Shown: positions 1-6,583, counted from the stretch's first letter. The stretch: DNA of 7,260 bases from Jeotgalicoccus sp052093725 (GCA_052093725.1 JBQDHL010000081.1:1-7260), one strand, 5' to 3'. Numbers and translations: made by a program. The notes: a model not told the origin generated them from the sequence alone.

Positions 1-1
1 G

Positions 2-1252
2 ATTGATAAAGCTGACACTGTTGTTACTGAAGATATTCAGACACCTGAAGTAATTATGGAAGGCCAGGCAAATGAAGTTGAAGAAAACATTACTCTCGAC
101 CGCCTTGCTAAGATTAACGAAGAGCTTTTAGAATATCCTGAAGAATTTACACCTCTTAAAAAGTTAAACAACGTTTTATCAAGACGTAAAAAACCATTTG
201 AAGATGACACGGCTCTTATCGACTGGGCACACGCGGAAGCACTTGCATTCGCAACGATTAACCAGGACGGCACACCGATCCGTTTCACAGGTGAAGATGC
301 AGAACGCGGAACGTTCGCACACCGCCATGCAGTACTGCATGATCCTGAAACAGGCAAGAAACACACGCCGCTGCACAATATCAGCGACGCTGAAGCTTCA
401 TTTGAGCTGTACAACTCGCCGTTAACAGAAATGGCAGTCGTTGCTTACGAGTACGGCTATAACGTTGAGAACAACAGCGCATTAACGATTTGGGAAGCAC
501 AGTACGGAGACTTTGCAAACATGGCTCAGCCAATTTTTGATGTCTTCATGTCATCTGCACATTCCAAGTGGGGCGAAAGAACAGCATTAACGCTTCTTTT
601 ACCGCACGCGCAGGAAGGTCAGGGACCTGAGCACTCATCGGCACGTCTCGAGAGATATTTACAGTTATGTGCTGAAAACAACATGACAGTCGTTAACTTA
701 TCGAGCAGTGCGAACTACTTCCACCTGTTAAGACGTCAGGCGAAGTACTTAAACACTGAGAAAATGCGTCCGTTAGTCGTTATGTCACCGAAAAGTCTGC
801 TGCGTAATACAACAGCAAGTCAGCCGATAAGTGAATTTGTGACAAATCAGTTCCACGAAATTATCGTGCCTGAATACAAGAAATCAAAAGTTAAGACAGT
901 CGTCATTGCGAGTGGTAAAGTAGCAGTAGACTTGCTTGAAACACAGGCTAAACAAGAAACTCCAAACGATGAAGTAATGGTTGTCAGACTGGAACAGCTC
1001 TACCCGTTCCCGGCTGAAGCAATTAAAGAAGTATTTGATGATATTACAAGCCTGAAAGAAGTTCGCTTCGTCCAGGAAGAACCACAAAACCAAGGTTCAT
1101 ATCATTTCGCACTGCCGTACCTGCTCGATATCGTACCGGCTAAAGCTGACCTTAACTATATCGGCAGAAAACCGAGCGCTTCGACTTCTGAAGGCAACGG
1201 CGGTTCATACAAACTTGTTCAGAAAAATATTATAGAAAAAGCTTTAAAATAA
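2..1252 (+). CDS. odhA: 2-oxoglutarate dehydrogenase E1 component, 3' part (5' end outside window)
   Basis: This is the thiamine-diphosphate-dependent E1 subunit of the cytoplasmic 2-oxoglutarate dehydrogenase complex, which decarboxylates 2-oxoglutarate in the TCA cycle and passes the succinyl group to the lipoyl arm of OdhB. The frame is open from base 2 and gives 416 residues, under half of a usual E1o of about 930 aa, so the N-terminal half lies upstream of the window. The internal ATG at 56 is not a start. Visible E1o signatures are DWAHAEALAF (about residue 74 of the fragment), the GEDAERGTFAHRH block (about 97-109), TIWEAQYGDFANMAQ (about 162-176), EGQGPEHSSARLERYLQL, and RPLVVMSPKSLLRN. 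The C-terminal domain carries VRLEQLYPFP and QEEPQNQGSYHF. The frame ends with TAA at 1250-1252, and odhB starts 18 nt later, so the two are almost certainly cotranscribed. No frameshift is seen. Confidence 0.97.
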   Translation: MDKADTVVTEDIQTPEVIMEGQANEVEENITLDRLAKINEELLEYPEEFTPLKKLNNVLSRRKKPFEDDTALIDWAHAEALAFATINQDGTPIRFTGEDAERGTFAHRHAVLHDPETGKKHTPLHNISDAEASFELYNSPLTEMAVVAYEYGYNVENNSALTIWEAQYGDFANMAQPIFDVFMSSAHSKWGERTALTLLLPHAQEGQGPEHSSARLERYLQLCAENNMTVVNLSSSANYFHLLRRQAKYLNTEKMRPLVVMSPKSLLRNTTASQPISEFVTNQFHEIIVPEYKKSKVKTVVIASGKVAVDLLETQAKQETPNDEVMVVRLEQLYPFPAEAIKEVFDDITSLKEVRFVQEEPQNQGSYHFALPYLLDIVPAKADLNYIGRKPSASTSEGNGGSYKLVQKNIIEKALK

Positions 1253-1270
1253 TAGGGGGTAAATTATAAA

Positions 1271-2503
1271 ATGGCTGAAATTATCGTGCCTGAATTAGCA
1301 GAATCAATTACAGAAGGAACAATCTCTACATGGTTTAAACAAGTAGGAGACACAGTTGAAAAGGGCGAGAACGTACTCGAACTTGAAACTGATAAAGTGA
1401 ACGTTGAAATCGTCAGCGAAGAAGCAGGCGTTATTTCTGAACTTAAAGCTGAAGAAGGCGACACTGTTGAAGTAGGACAAGTTATCGCTGTAATCGGTGA
1501 AGGCGGCGGCGCTCCTGCTGCTAAGAAAGAAGAAGCTTCTGAAGCTAAAACTGAAGAAACTAAAGCTGAAGCACCTGCAGCTCCTGCTGAAGAAGACGAA
1601 AGCGACGCACTTGTTGTTGCAACGCCTTCAGCTAGAAAACTTGCACGTGAAAAAGGGATTAAAATTTCAGACATCAACCCGTCTGATCCACGCGGATTAG
1701 TACGCAGTCAGGATGTTGAAAACCACGGCAACGCTCCTAAAGCAGAAGCTAAAAAAGAAGAGCCGAAAAAAGCAGCACCAGCTCAAAATGCTGCACCTGA
1801 AAAACCGGTTAGACGCGAAAAAATGTCACGCCGCAGACAGACAATTGCTAAACGTCTTCTTGACGTATCGCAAAACACTGCAATGCTGACAACGTTTAAC
1901 GAAATTGACATGACTAACGTTATGGAACTTAGAAAACGTAAGAAAGAAAGCTTCCAGGAACGCAATGACGGTACAAGACTTGGCTTTATGTCATTCTTTA
2001 CTAAAGCTGCAACAGCTGCATTACGTAAATATCCGGCAGTTAACGCTGAAATCGACGGCTCGGACTTTATCTTCAAAGAGTTCTTTGACATTTCGATTGC
2101 AGTATCTACTGATGAAGGTTTAGTTGTACCGGTTGTCCGTAACACAGACCGTAAAACATTCGCTGAAATTGAAAATGATATTGCAGGCCTTGCTAAGAAA
2201 GCAAAAGATAAAAAATTATCACTTGACGATATGGCAGGCGGATCGTTCACAATTACTAACGGCGGTGTATTCGGTTCATTAATGTCAACACCGATTATCA
2301 ACGGTACGCAGGCTGCAATTTTAGGTATGCACACGATTCAAAAACGTCCCGTAGCAGTAGGCGACGATATTGAAATTCGTCCTATGATGTACATTGCATT
2401 AAGCTATGACCACAGAATTATCGACGGTGCTGAATCAGTCGGCTTCCTTAAGACTATTAAAGAGTTAATTGAGAACCCTGAAGATTTACTATTAGAAGGT
2501 TAA
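1271..2503 (+). CDS. odhB: Dihydrolipoamide succinyltransferase, E2 component of 2-oxoglutarate dehydrogenase
   Basis: E2 core enzyme (410 aa, normal length) that moves the succinyl group from lipoate to CoA and scaffolds the complex. The lipoyl domain spans residues 2-77, with the lipoyl lysine K42 inside ETDKVNVEI. An Ala/Glu/Lys/Pro-rich flexible linker follows (about 79-113). The peripheral-subunit-binding domain (about 116-152) begins TPSARKLAREKGI. A second Lys/Pro/Ala-rich linker leads into the catalytic acyltransferase domain from about 180 to the end. The active-site motif is SYDHRIIDG, with H381 and D385 the expected catalytic pair. The end IKELIENPEDLLLE is typical. ATG 1271 is preceded by a G-rich Shine-Dalgarno (TAGGGGG, 1253-1259). 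The pairing with odhA and the residues favour the succinyl-specific E2 over the pyruvate or branched-chain E2. In the binding domain the usual GxGxxGR turn is replaced by NPSDPRGLVR. Confidence 0.97.
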   Translation: MAEIIVPELAESITEGTISTWFKQVGDTVEKGENVLELETDKVNVEIVSEEAGVISELKAEEGDTVEVGQVIAVIGEGGGAPAAKKEEASEAKTEETKAEAPAAPAEEDESDALVVATPSARKLAREKGIKISDINPSDPRGLVRSQDVENHGNAPKAEAKKEEPKKAAPAQNAAPEKPVRREKMSRRRQTIAKRLLDVSQNTAMLTTFNEIDMTNVMELRKRKKESFQERNDGTRLGFMSFFTKAATAALRKYPAVNAEIDGSDFIFKEFFDISIAVSTDEGLVVPVVRNTDRKTFAEIENDIAGLAKKAKDKKLSLDDMAGGSFTITNGGVFGSLMSTPIINGTQAAILGMHTIQKRPVAVGDDIEIRPMMYIALSYDHRIIDGAESVGFLKTIKELIENPEDLLLEG

Positions 2504-2525
2504 ATTTAAAACAATTTAATAAGAT

Positions 2526-2556
2526 AAAGGTATCCTCGTGATACCTTTTCTTTTTT
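2526..2556 (+). terminator. Intrinsic terminator of the odhAB operon
   Basis: AAAGGTATC (2526-2534) pairs perfectly with GATACCTTT (2540-2548) around the loop CTCGT. The 3' arm runs into a T-rich tract, TTTTCTTTTTT (2546-2556). It begins 22 nt after the odhB stop and should end most odhAB transcripts. The next gene's Shine-Dalgarno starts only 5 nt after the T tract. Confidence 0.85.
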
Positions 2557-2573
2557 ACTTAGGAGGAAATATT

Positions 2574-2768
2574 ATGCTTCAAAATGAATGGGAAAATAAC
2601 AATATTAAAACTGTTACAGTGAAACATACTGATGCTACAAAGTTCAAAGTGTCTGACATGCTTACTGTCGGCAAGAAATATACAGTAGTGAATGAAACAG
2701 AAGAGTATATCTTTGTTAAAGATAACTCAGGAAAAGTAGGCGGGTTTTACAAAACTTATTTTTTATAA
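2574..2768 (+). CDS. Small conserved hypothetical protein, probably DUF6501-like
   Basis: A 64-residue acidic/basic mixed soluble protein with no signal peptide, membrane segment or cysteine. It begins MLQNEWENNNIKTVTVKH and ends GKVGGFYKTYFL. The middle VGKKYTVVNETEEYIFVKDNSG looks like a short beta-rich fold. The pattern (a W near the N-terminus, VGK.Y.V.NETEE, DN.GK.GG.YK.YF) matches my recollection of the uncharacterised Bacillota family DUF6501, but I could not search it. ATG 2574 is chosen because AGGAGG (2561-2566) sits 7 nt upstream. An in-frame GTG at 2538 would add 12 residues, but it lies inside the odhB terminator and has no Shine-Dalgarno. The gene lies just past that terminator with no clear promoter of its own, so it may depend on read-through. 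Function unknown. Confidence 0.8.
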   Translation: MLQNEWENNNIKTVTVKHTDATKFKVSDMLTVGKKYTVVNETEEYIFVKDNSGKVGGFYKTYFL

Positions 2769-2771
2769 GTT

Positions 2772-2786
2772 AAATGTCAGATAATT
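2772..2786 (+). promoter_or_regulatory. Candidate CodY box upstream of brnQ
   Basis: AAATGTCAGATAATT matches the CodY consensus AATTTTCWGAAAATT at 12 of 15 positions, by my hand alignment. It lies 8 nt upstream of the proposed brnQ -35 element. CodY is the branched-chain-amino-acid- and GTP-responsive repressor of low-GC Gram-positives and is known to control BrnQ-type transporters, so the location makes sense. It overlaps the tail of the preceding gene region only by adjacency (its stop ends at 2768). Binding is inferred. Confidence 0.45.
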
Positions 2787-2794
2787 TCAAATAT

Positions 2795-2824
2795 TTGTAG
2801 ATTTTTATGCCGTTGTGGTGTAAT
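2795..2824 (+). promoter_or_regulatory. Candidate sigma-A promoter of brnQ
   Basis: A -35-like TTGTAG (2795-2800) is followed after 18 nt by TGTAAT (2819-2824). The sequence TGG just before it supplies an extended -10 (TGn). This would start transcription near 2831, leaving a leader of roughly 36 nt before the brnQ ATG. The -10 match is imperfect, and an alternative TAATAT at 2821-2826 would have a 20-nt spacer. Confidence 0.4.
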
Positions 2825-2866
2825 ATTATTTGCATACTAATTATTTATTAAGAAGAGGCGATATCC

Positions 2867-4180
2867 ATGAGTACAAAACAAGTCATAATGGTAGGGTTCA
2901 CTTTATTTGCCATGTTCTTCGGAGCAGGTAACTTAATATTCCCGCCAGCGCTCGGATTCGAGAGCGGAGAATACTTCTGGACTGCAATTCTTGCATTCGT
3001 CCTTACAGGGGTAGGTCTTCCTTTAATCGGAGTTATCGTAGGATCAATTTCTAAAGATGGATATAAAGAGTCTCTTAAAAATATTCATCCTGCATTCGGA
3101 GTAGTATTCCTGGTCGCTATTTACTTAACGATCGGACCGTTCTTTGCAATACCAAGAACAGCAACAACTGCTTATGAAATGGCTGTCGTGCCATTCTTAA
3201 GTGAAAACACCGGCGTCTGGTTACTGGTTTTTTCATTAGCATTTTTTATCGTTGTCTTTCTTTTAAGTATAAAACCGGGAACTTTAGTTAACACTATCGG
3301 GCAGGTACTTACACCGCTCTTACTTATCGGAATTCTGCTCTTAATCATCGTTGCAGGGATTGCTTATTTCAGCAACTCAATCAACCCGACAGCAGCAACG
3401 TTCCAGGATACTTCACCGTTTACAATCGGCTTTACTGAAGGATACTTAACGATGGACGCGATTGCAGCAATTGCATTCAGTGTTCTCGTACTTAACTCAA
3501 TCAGACAGCTTGGTATTACTAACCGCCGTGATTTACTTATCGGCACAATCAAGTCTGCATTACTTGCAGCTGTACTGCTTGGATCTATCTACATCTCACT
3601 TGGGTGGTTAGCAAACCGTGTAGACCTTGGCGGCGCTATAGTAGATGATCAGAACTTAGGAACATTCTTACTGACTTACATGAGCAGTGATGTGTTCGGC
3701 ATCTTCGGACCAATTTTACTTGGTGTGATTGTGTTCCTTGCATGTATTACGACAGGTACTGGACTTATCGTTTCAGTATCAGAGTACTTCAACAGCATTC
3801 TGCCTAAAGTACCATACAAACTTTGGGTTGTTGTATTTACATTAATCTCGTTCGGCCTTGCAAATCAGGGACTGGACCAGGTTATCTCAACAAGTGTACC
3901 GATACTGTCAGTCATCTATCCGATCGCAATGACAACTGTAGTACTCTTAGTCGTGACATATTTCATTCCCTCACCAAGACTGAGCCTGCAGATTCCGGTA
4001 TATGTAGTGACAGCGTTATCTATCCTGGCTGTTCTTCACAGAAATGGCTGGATGGAATTTAACTTCTTAGAATCGCTACCGTTATTCAGCTACAGCTTTG
4101 AGTGGATTCCATTTATGGTTGTAGGCTATATCCTTGGCTACTTAATCGGAATGAAGAAACCGAGAGTAGAATATTCGTAA
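2867..4180 (+). CDS. brnQ: Branched-chain amino acid:cation symporter, BrnQ/LIVCS family
   Basis: Integral membrane transporter (437 aa, normal for the family) that takes up leucine, isoleucine and valine with Na+ or H+. The N-terminus carries the family hallmark GFTLFAMFFGAGNLIFPPALG (about residues 10-30). Further family blocks are GPFFAIPRTATTAYE (about 89-103) and the CITTGTGLIVSVSEYF region. Hydrophobicity read by eye gives about twelve membrane helices, from residues 6-26 to about 405-428, ending in a short basic tail. ATG 2867 has AGAGG (2854-2858) 8 nt upstream. It is probably a single-gene transcription unit: a promoter and a CodY-like site lie upstream, and a strong terminator begins 12 nt after the stop. 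Staphylococci carry several brnQ paralogues, and the position next to telA fits the one called brnQ3 in S. aureus. Which amino acid it prefers cannot be read from the sequence. Confidence 0.95.
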   Translation: MSTKQVIMVGFTLFAMFFGAGNLIFPPALGFESGEYFWTAILAFVLTGVGLPLIGVIVGSISKDGYKESLKNIHPAFGVVFLVAIYLTIGPFFAIPRTATTAYEMAVVPFLSENTGVWLLVFSLAFFIVVFLLSIKPGTLVNTIGQVLTPLLLIGILLLIIVAGIAYFSNSINPTAATFQDTSPFTIGFTEGYLTMDAIAAIAFSVLVLNSIRQLGITNRRDLLIGTIKSALLAAVLLGSIYISLGWLANRVDLGGAIVDDQNLGTFLLTYMSSDVFGIFGPILLGVIVFLACITTGTGLIVSVSEYFNSILPKVPYKLWVVVFTLISFGLANQGLDQVISTSVPILSVIYPIAMTTVVLLVVTYFIPSPRLSLQIPVYVVTALSILAVLHRNGWMEFNFLESLPLFSYSFEWIPFMVVGYILGYLIGMKKPRVEYS

Positions 4181-4191
4181 AGATTAAACAG

Positions 4192-4225
4192 AAGCCACTT
4201 TCCCGGCTGGGAGAGTGGCTTTTTT
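4192..4225 (+). terminator. Intrinsic terminator of brnQ
   Basis: AAGCCACTTTCCC (4192-4204) pairs with GGGAGAGTGGCTT (4209-4221) around the loop GGCT. The stem is 13 bp with one T:G wobble, followed directly by a T run at 4220-4225. It is strong and close to the brnQ stop. It also shields the following repeat array from brnQ transcription. Confidence 0.93.
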
Positions 4226-4247
4226 GTGAGTAGAATATTTAATGAGA

Positions 4248-4443
4248 CTTGCGTATGGGGTTTTTGAACACTATACTGACTCTCATGCATACGCAAATGG
4301 AAATACATTCCTATGAGGACTCTTTCATGTATATGCATGAAGGTATTCATAGTCATGAGCACTGTTCATGACTATGATTGACAGGATGCGTCTATATGAG
4401 ATGCCGTCATGACTATGAAAAATCAAATGCATAGGCATGAACT
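4248..4443. repeat. Degenerate tandem array of ~41-bp imperfectly palindromic units
   Basis: Five units can be aligned by eye, starting near 4248 (36 nt, most degenerate), 4284 (42 nt), 4326 (41 nt), 4367 (41 nt) and 4408 (partial, to about 4443). Each opens with CATG-N2-TATG or a close variant, continues with 12-16 variable bases, and most close with ATGAG-N-ACT-like sequence. The 4326 unit pairs TCATGTATATG with CATAGTCATGA (9 of 11). The 4408 unit pairs TCATGACTATG with CATAGGCATGA (10 of 11). Both have 12-nt loops. The 4284 and 4367 units pair poorly internally. The array lies between the facing terminators of brnQ and telA, in a gap of about 420 bp that holds no convincing gene. From 4444 to 4550 I see no further structure. 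It could be a REP-like element, a structured RNA, or a decayed coding repeat. I do not recognise it as a named family. Confidence 0.7.
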
Positions 4444-4550
4444 ACAATTATTACTTCAAAATATTAGTTATCGGTTCGATGAAGGACTCACATCAGGTCA
4501 AATAACTCTATTCATCCCTAAGAGCGCCAAATTAACGTCATAAACCTCAC

Positions 4551-4587
4551 AAAAAATGAGCTCTCTGTTATTAGCAGAGAGCTCATT
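4551..4587 (-). terminator. Intrinsic terminator of xpaC-telA
   Basis: Read on the minus strand, AATGAGCTCTCTG (4587-4575) pairs perfectly with CAGAGAGCTCATT (4567-4555), giving a 13-bp stem with a 7-nt loop. A T run follows at 4556-4551. It lies 11 nt past the telA stop. On the plus strand the stem is not followed by a T tract, so it should act mainly leftward. Confidence 0.92.
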
Positions 4588-4598
4588 CCATATTTCTA

Positions 4599-5789
4599 TT
4601 AGTATCTGTGTTTATCTTTAATTTGCAGGAGTCGTTCTTTAAGTTCTTTCTCCATCGTTACGAGTTCTGCTTCTGCAGATTTACGCTTCTGTGAACCTTC
4701 AGATTGAATTCTAAGTGTTTCCTCAATTGTTGTTACCAGGTTCTCCTGAGTAATTTTCAGCGTCTCGATATCGACAATACCGCGTTCATTTTCAGTCGCA
4801 GTTCTTAATGAGTTCTGTTTCAGCATCTCACTGTTTTTCGTTAACAGTTCATTTGTCGTATTCGTTACTTCCTTCTGAGCTTTAGATGCCGATTCCTGAC
4901 GGAGCAGGGTAAGGGCAATTGCCATCTGGTTTTTCCATAATGGAATACTCGTTAAAATTGAACTCTGGATTTTTTCAGCCAGTGTCTGGTTAATATTTTG
5001 AATCATACGAATCTGCGGTGCTGACTGCAATGTAATCTGTCTCGACAGTTTTAAGTCATGTACACGCTTCTCAAGACGATTAATGTACTGAATCATATCA
5101 TTAACATCCTGCACGTCCATCTGATTGCTTGAAGAGTCTGCTTCAGCTTTTAAGCGGGGCAGTGTTTCGTTCTCAAGTTCTTCCTTCTTAAGGTCAGCGG
5201 CTGCAATGTAAATGTTAATTGCATCGAAATAATCCTTATTCTGGTTGTAAAGTCCGTCGAGCATATTCACATCTTTAATGAGTACTTCTTTTGCGTGTTC
5301 AAGCTGAATTGAAATACGATCGACCTGCGAAGCGATACTCTGATGCTTCGAGATCATTTCGTTAACAGAACGTTTAGCACGTCCGAATATGCGCTTGAAT
5401 ATATTACTTTTCTCATTAGTCAGTTCTTCAGGATCGATTTCTTTTAGTTTCTTCATCAGACTTTCTAATGTTTCACCGATTGGTCCAACATCTTTTGACT
5501 GGACTTCGTTCAGCATCTGATGTGAAAATTTCGACATTGCCTGCTGAGCATTCGCACCGTAGGTAATCAATGCATCATTGTCCAGCGGTTCAATTTTATC
5601 TTTAATTTCACGAATCGATTTAAGGTCCGCCTCACTGAACTGTTCTTTGTAAGTCGTGAGCATTTCGCTGTCCTTCGGTCTGTTCTGTGCAGCTTCTTCC
5701 GGCTGCAGTATTAAATTTTCGTCAGTGTCACTCATTTCTTTAAATGGATCCATAAGCAGTTCATCTTTTACATTTCTATCTTCAGCCAT
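4599..5789 (-). CDS. telA: TelA/YaaN-family toxic anion resistance protein
   Basis: Soluble, mostly alpha-helical and charged protein of 396 aa, the usual length for the TelA family (PF05816), named for tellurite resistance. In Gram-positives, relatives have been linked to tolerance of nisin, some cell-wall antibiotics and tellurite; the biochemical role is unknown. Family features visible are an acidic N-terminal tail, long helical or coiled-coil stretches, SRQITLQSAPQIRMIQ (about 249-264), and the conserved SIPLWKNQ (about 281-288). I chose ATG at 5789, preceded by GGGGTGA as Shine-Dalgarno. A GTG at 5798 would add three residues but lies within that ribosome-binding site. The start overlaps the xpaC stop by 8 bp, indicating translational coupling. 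The xpaC-telA (yaaN) pairing is known from Bacillus subtilis and staphylococci, which supports a joint role. A specific anion substrate should not be assumed. Confidence 0.93.
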   Translation of the reverse strand: MAEDRNVKDELLMDPFKEMSDTDENLILQPEEAAQNRPKDSEMLTTYKEQFSEADLKSIREIKDKIEPLDNDALITYGANAQQAMSKFSHQMLNEVQSKDVGPIGETLESLMKKLKEIDPEELTNEKSNIFKRIFGRAKRSVNEMISKHQSIASQVDRISIQLEHAKEVLIKDVNMLDGLYNQNKDYFDAINIYIAAADLKKEELENETLPRLKAEADSSSNQMDVQDVNDMIQYINRLEKRVHDLKLSRQITLQSAPQIRMIQNINQTLAEKIQSSILTSIPLWKNQMAIALTLLRQESASKAQKEVTNTTNELLTKNSEMLKQNSLRTATENERGIVDIETLKITQENLVTTIEETLRIQSEGSQKRKSAEAELVTMEKELKERLLQIKDKHRY

Positions 5790-6513
5790 TTCTTTCACCC
5801 CGATGTACTTTTTCTGTTTCTTTTTCAGTGTTTCGTTTCTTATGCAAATTCACTTTTTCTTTACCAAGTTTATTACCAAGCTGTGCCTGGCGTCTTTTCG
5901 CACGCGCGGAATTCATCTTAATCAAATCACGCTCGACGTTTAAATCCTGATAGCTTCCGTGGTTCATATGGGACAGGTTCGACTGCAATGTACGCTTTAA
6001 TTCTAACATTGATAAACGCGTCTCGTGCAGCTGAAGGCGCTCTTCTTTAGTCTTACCCGGCATTTTGTACAGATAAAGATATTTTTCAATCGTATTCACA
6101 GCTGTCTCGAGATTAGAGTGGAAAAACTGCTGCACGCTGTAAAACTGTCTCGGATCCTCTTCAACAGATGAAATAATCGTTTTAACGATCCGGTTAATAT
6201 CGAATATCATCTTCGCATCTTTTATCGATCTGATATTCATATAGCTGGAACGCAAACGATTCGTATGCTCCTTCGCCTGAGCGAGCTGTTCTTTTATATA
6301 TTTGTACTCACTGTTCGTGAGTTTCAACTTTTCTAAATGCTTACTATGTGAAATACGCTGGGCGGGCAGGTAAGATGCACTAAAACCGCCGATACCGACA
6401 ATGACGTCTAAAAACATATGAATATCGAATACGTTAGACGACAGGGCCCATACGACGAGGCCGGCCGGTACAGCAATCACAGAAGCAATGAAATGTGAAT
6501 AATTATTCTTCAT
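5782..6513 (-). CDS. xpaC: XpaC-family membrane protein (5-bromo-4-chloroindolyl phosphate hydrolysis family)
   Basis: A 243-aa protein of the XpaC family (PF10112). The family name comes from an indicator-dye phenotype in Bacillus and says little about natural function. Two hydrophobic helices lie at the N-terminus (about residues 8-26 and 32-50). Next comes a long cytoplasmic helical part rich in charged residues, including an FYSVQQFFHSNLETAVNTIE stretch, and a very basic tail from about residue 205 to the end. This suggests a membrane-anchored partner for the soluble TelA encoded next. ATG 6513 has AAGGGG (6528-6523) 9 nt upstream. The reading frame ends TGA (5784-5782) inside the telA start (ATGGCTGA), so the two are cotranscribed and coupled. 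A candidate promoter lies at 6583-6554. No conserved catalytic motif is evident to me, so a true phosphatase activity is doubtful. Confidence 0.88.
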   Translation of the reverse strand: MKNNYSHFIASVIAVPAGLVVWALSSNVFDIHMFLDVIVGIGGFSASYLPAQRISHSKHLEKLKLTNSEYKYIKEQLAQAKEHTNRLRSSYMNIRSIKDAKMIFDINRIVKTIISSVEEDPRQFYSVQQFFHSNLETAVNTIEKYLYLYKMPGKTKEERLQLHETRLSMLELKRTLQSNLSHMNHGSYQDLNVERDLIKMNSARAKRRQAQLGNKLGKEKVNLHKKRNTEKETEKVHRGERNG

Positions 6514-6553
6514 TGTTCAAAACCCCTTAGTATATATGTGGCTATTTATTGTA

Positions 6554-6583
6554 ATTATAAAGCGTTATGTTTGATAATGCTAA
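6554..6583 (-). promoter_or_regulatory. Candidate sigma-A promoter of xpaC-telA
   Basis: On the minus strand TTAGCA (6583-6578, 4 of 6 to consensus) is followed after 18 nt by a perfect TATAAT (6559-6554). The leader to the xpaC ATG would be about 35 nt. A second minus-strand TATAAT at 6588-6583 lacks a good -35. The -35 abuts that of the opposite promoter. Confidence 0.5.

Noticed and set aside
1264..2334. Long minus-strand open frames opposite odhB (137 and 183 aa)
   Set aside because: They are shadows of the strongly biased odhB codons, with no start signals and low-complexity Ser/Ala-rich translations.
2538..2573. GTG-initiated 12-residue N-terminal extension of the small protein at 2574
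   Set aside because: The GTG lies in the loop and arm of the odhB terminator and has no Shine-Dalgarno, whereas ATG 2574 has AGGAGG at ideal spacing.
2753..2771. AACTTAT/ATAAGTT hairpin at the end of the small gene as a terminator
   Set aside because: The 7-bp stem is almost all A:T and is not followed by a T run.
4138..4362. Minus-strand 74-aa open frame antisense to the brnQ end and through its terminator
   Set aside because: It has no Shine-Dalgarno, crosses the brnQ terminator and coding end, and its MHxHE-like composition comes from the palindromic repeat.
4378..4398. TTGACA (4378-4383) in the repeat array as a promoter -35
   Set aside because: The only -10-like sequence, TATATG, is 9 nt away, and nothing suitable lies at 16-18 nt.
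4248..4443. CRISPR array
   Set aside because: The units are degenerate throughout, the constant part is only about 10-12 bp, the spacer-like parts are short (12-16 bp), and no cas gene is present.
4472..4482. CGGTTCGATGA resembling a tRNA T-loop
   Set aside because: No matching acceptor, D or anticodon arms can be drawn around it on either strand.
5790..5798. GTG start at 5798 for telA
   Set aside because: It lies in the Shine-Dalgarno that serves the ATG at 5789, and its own upstream sequence lacks a good site.
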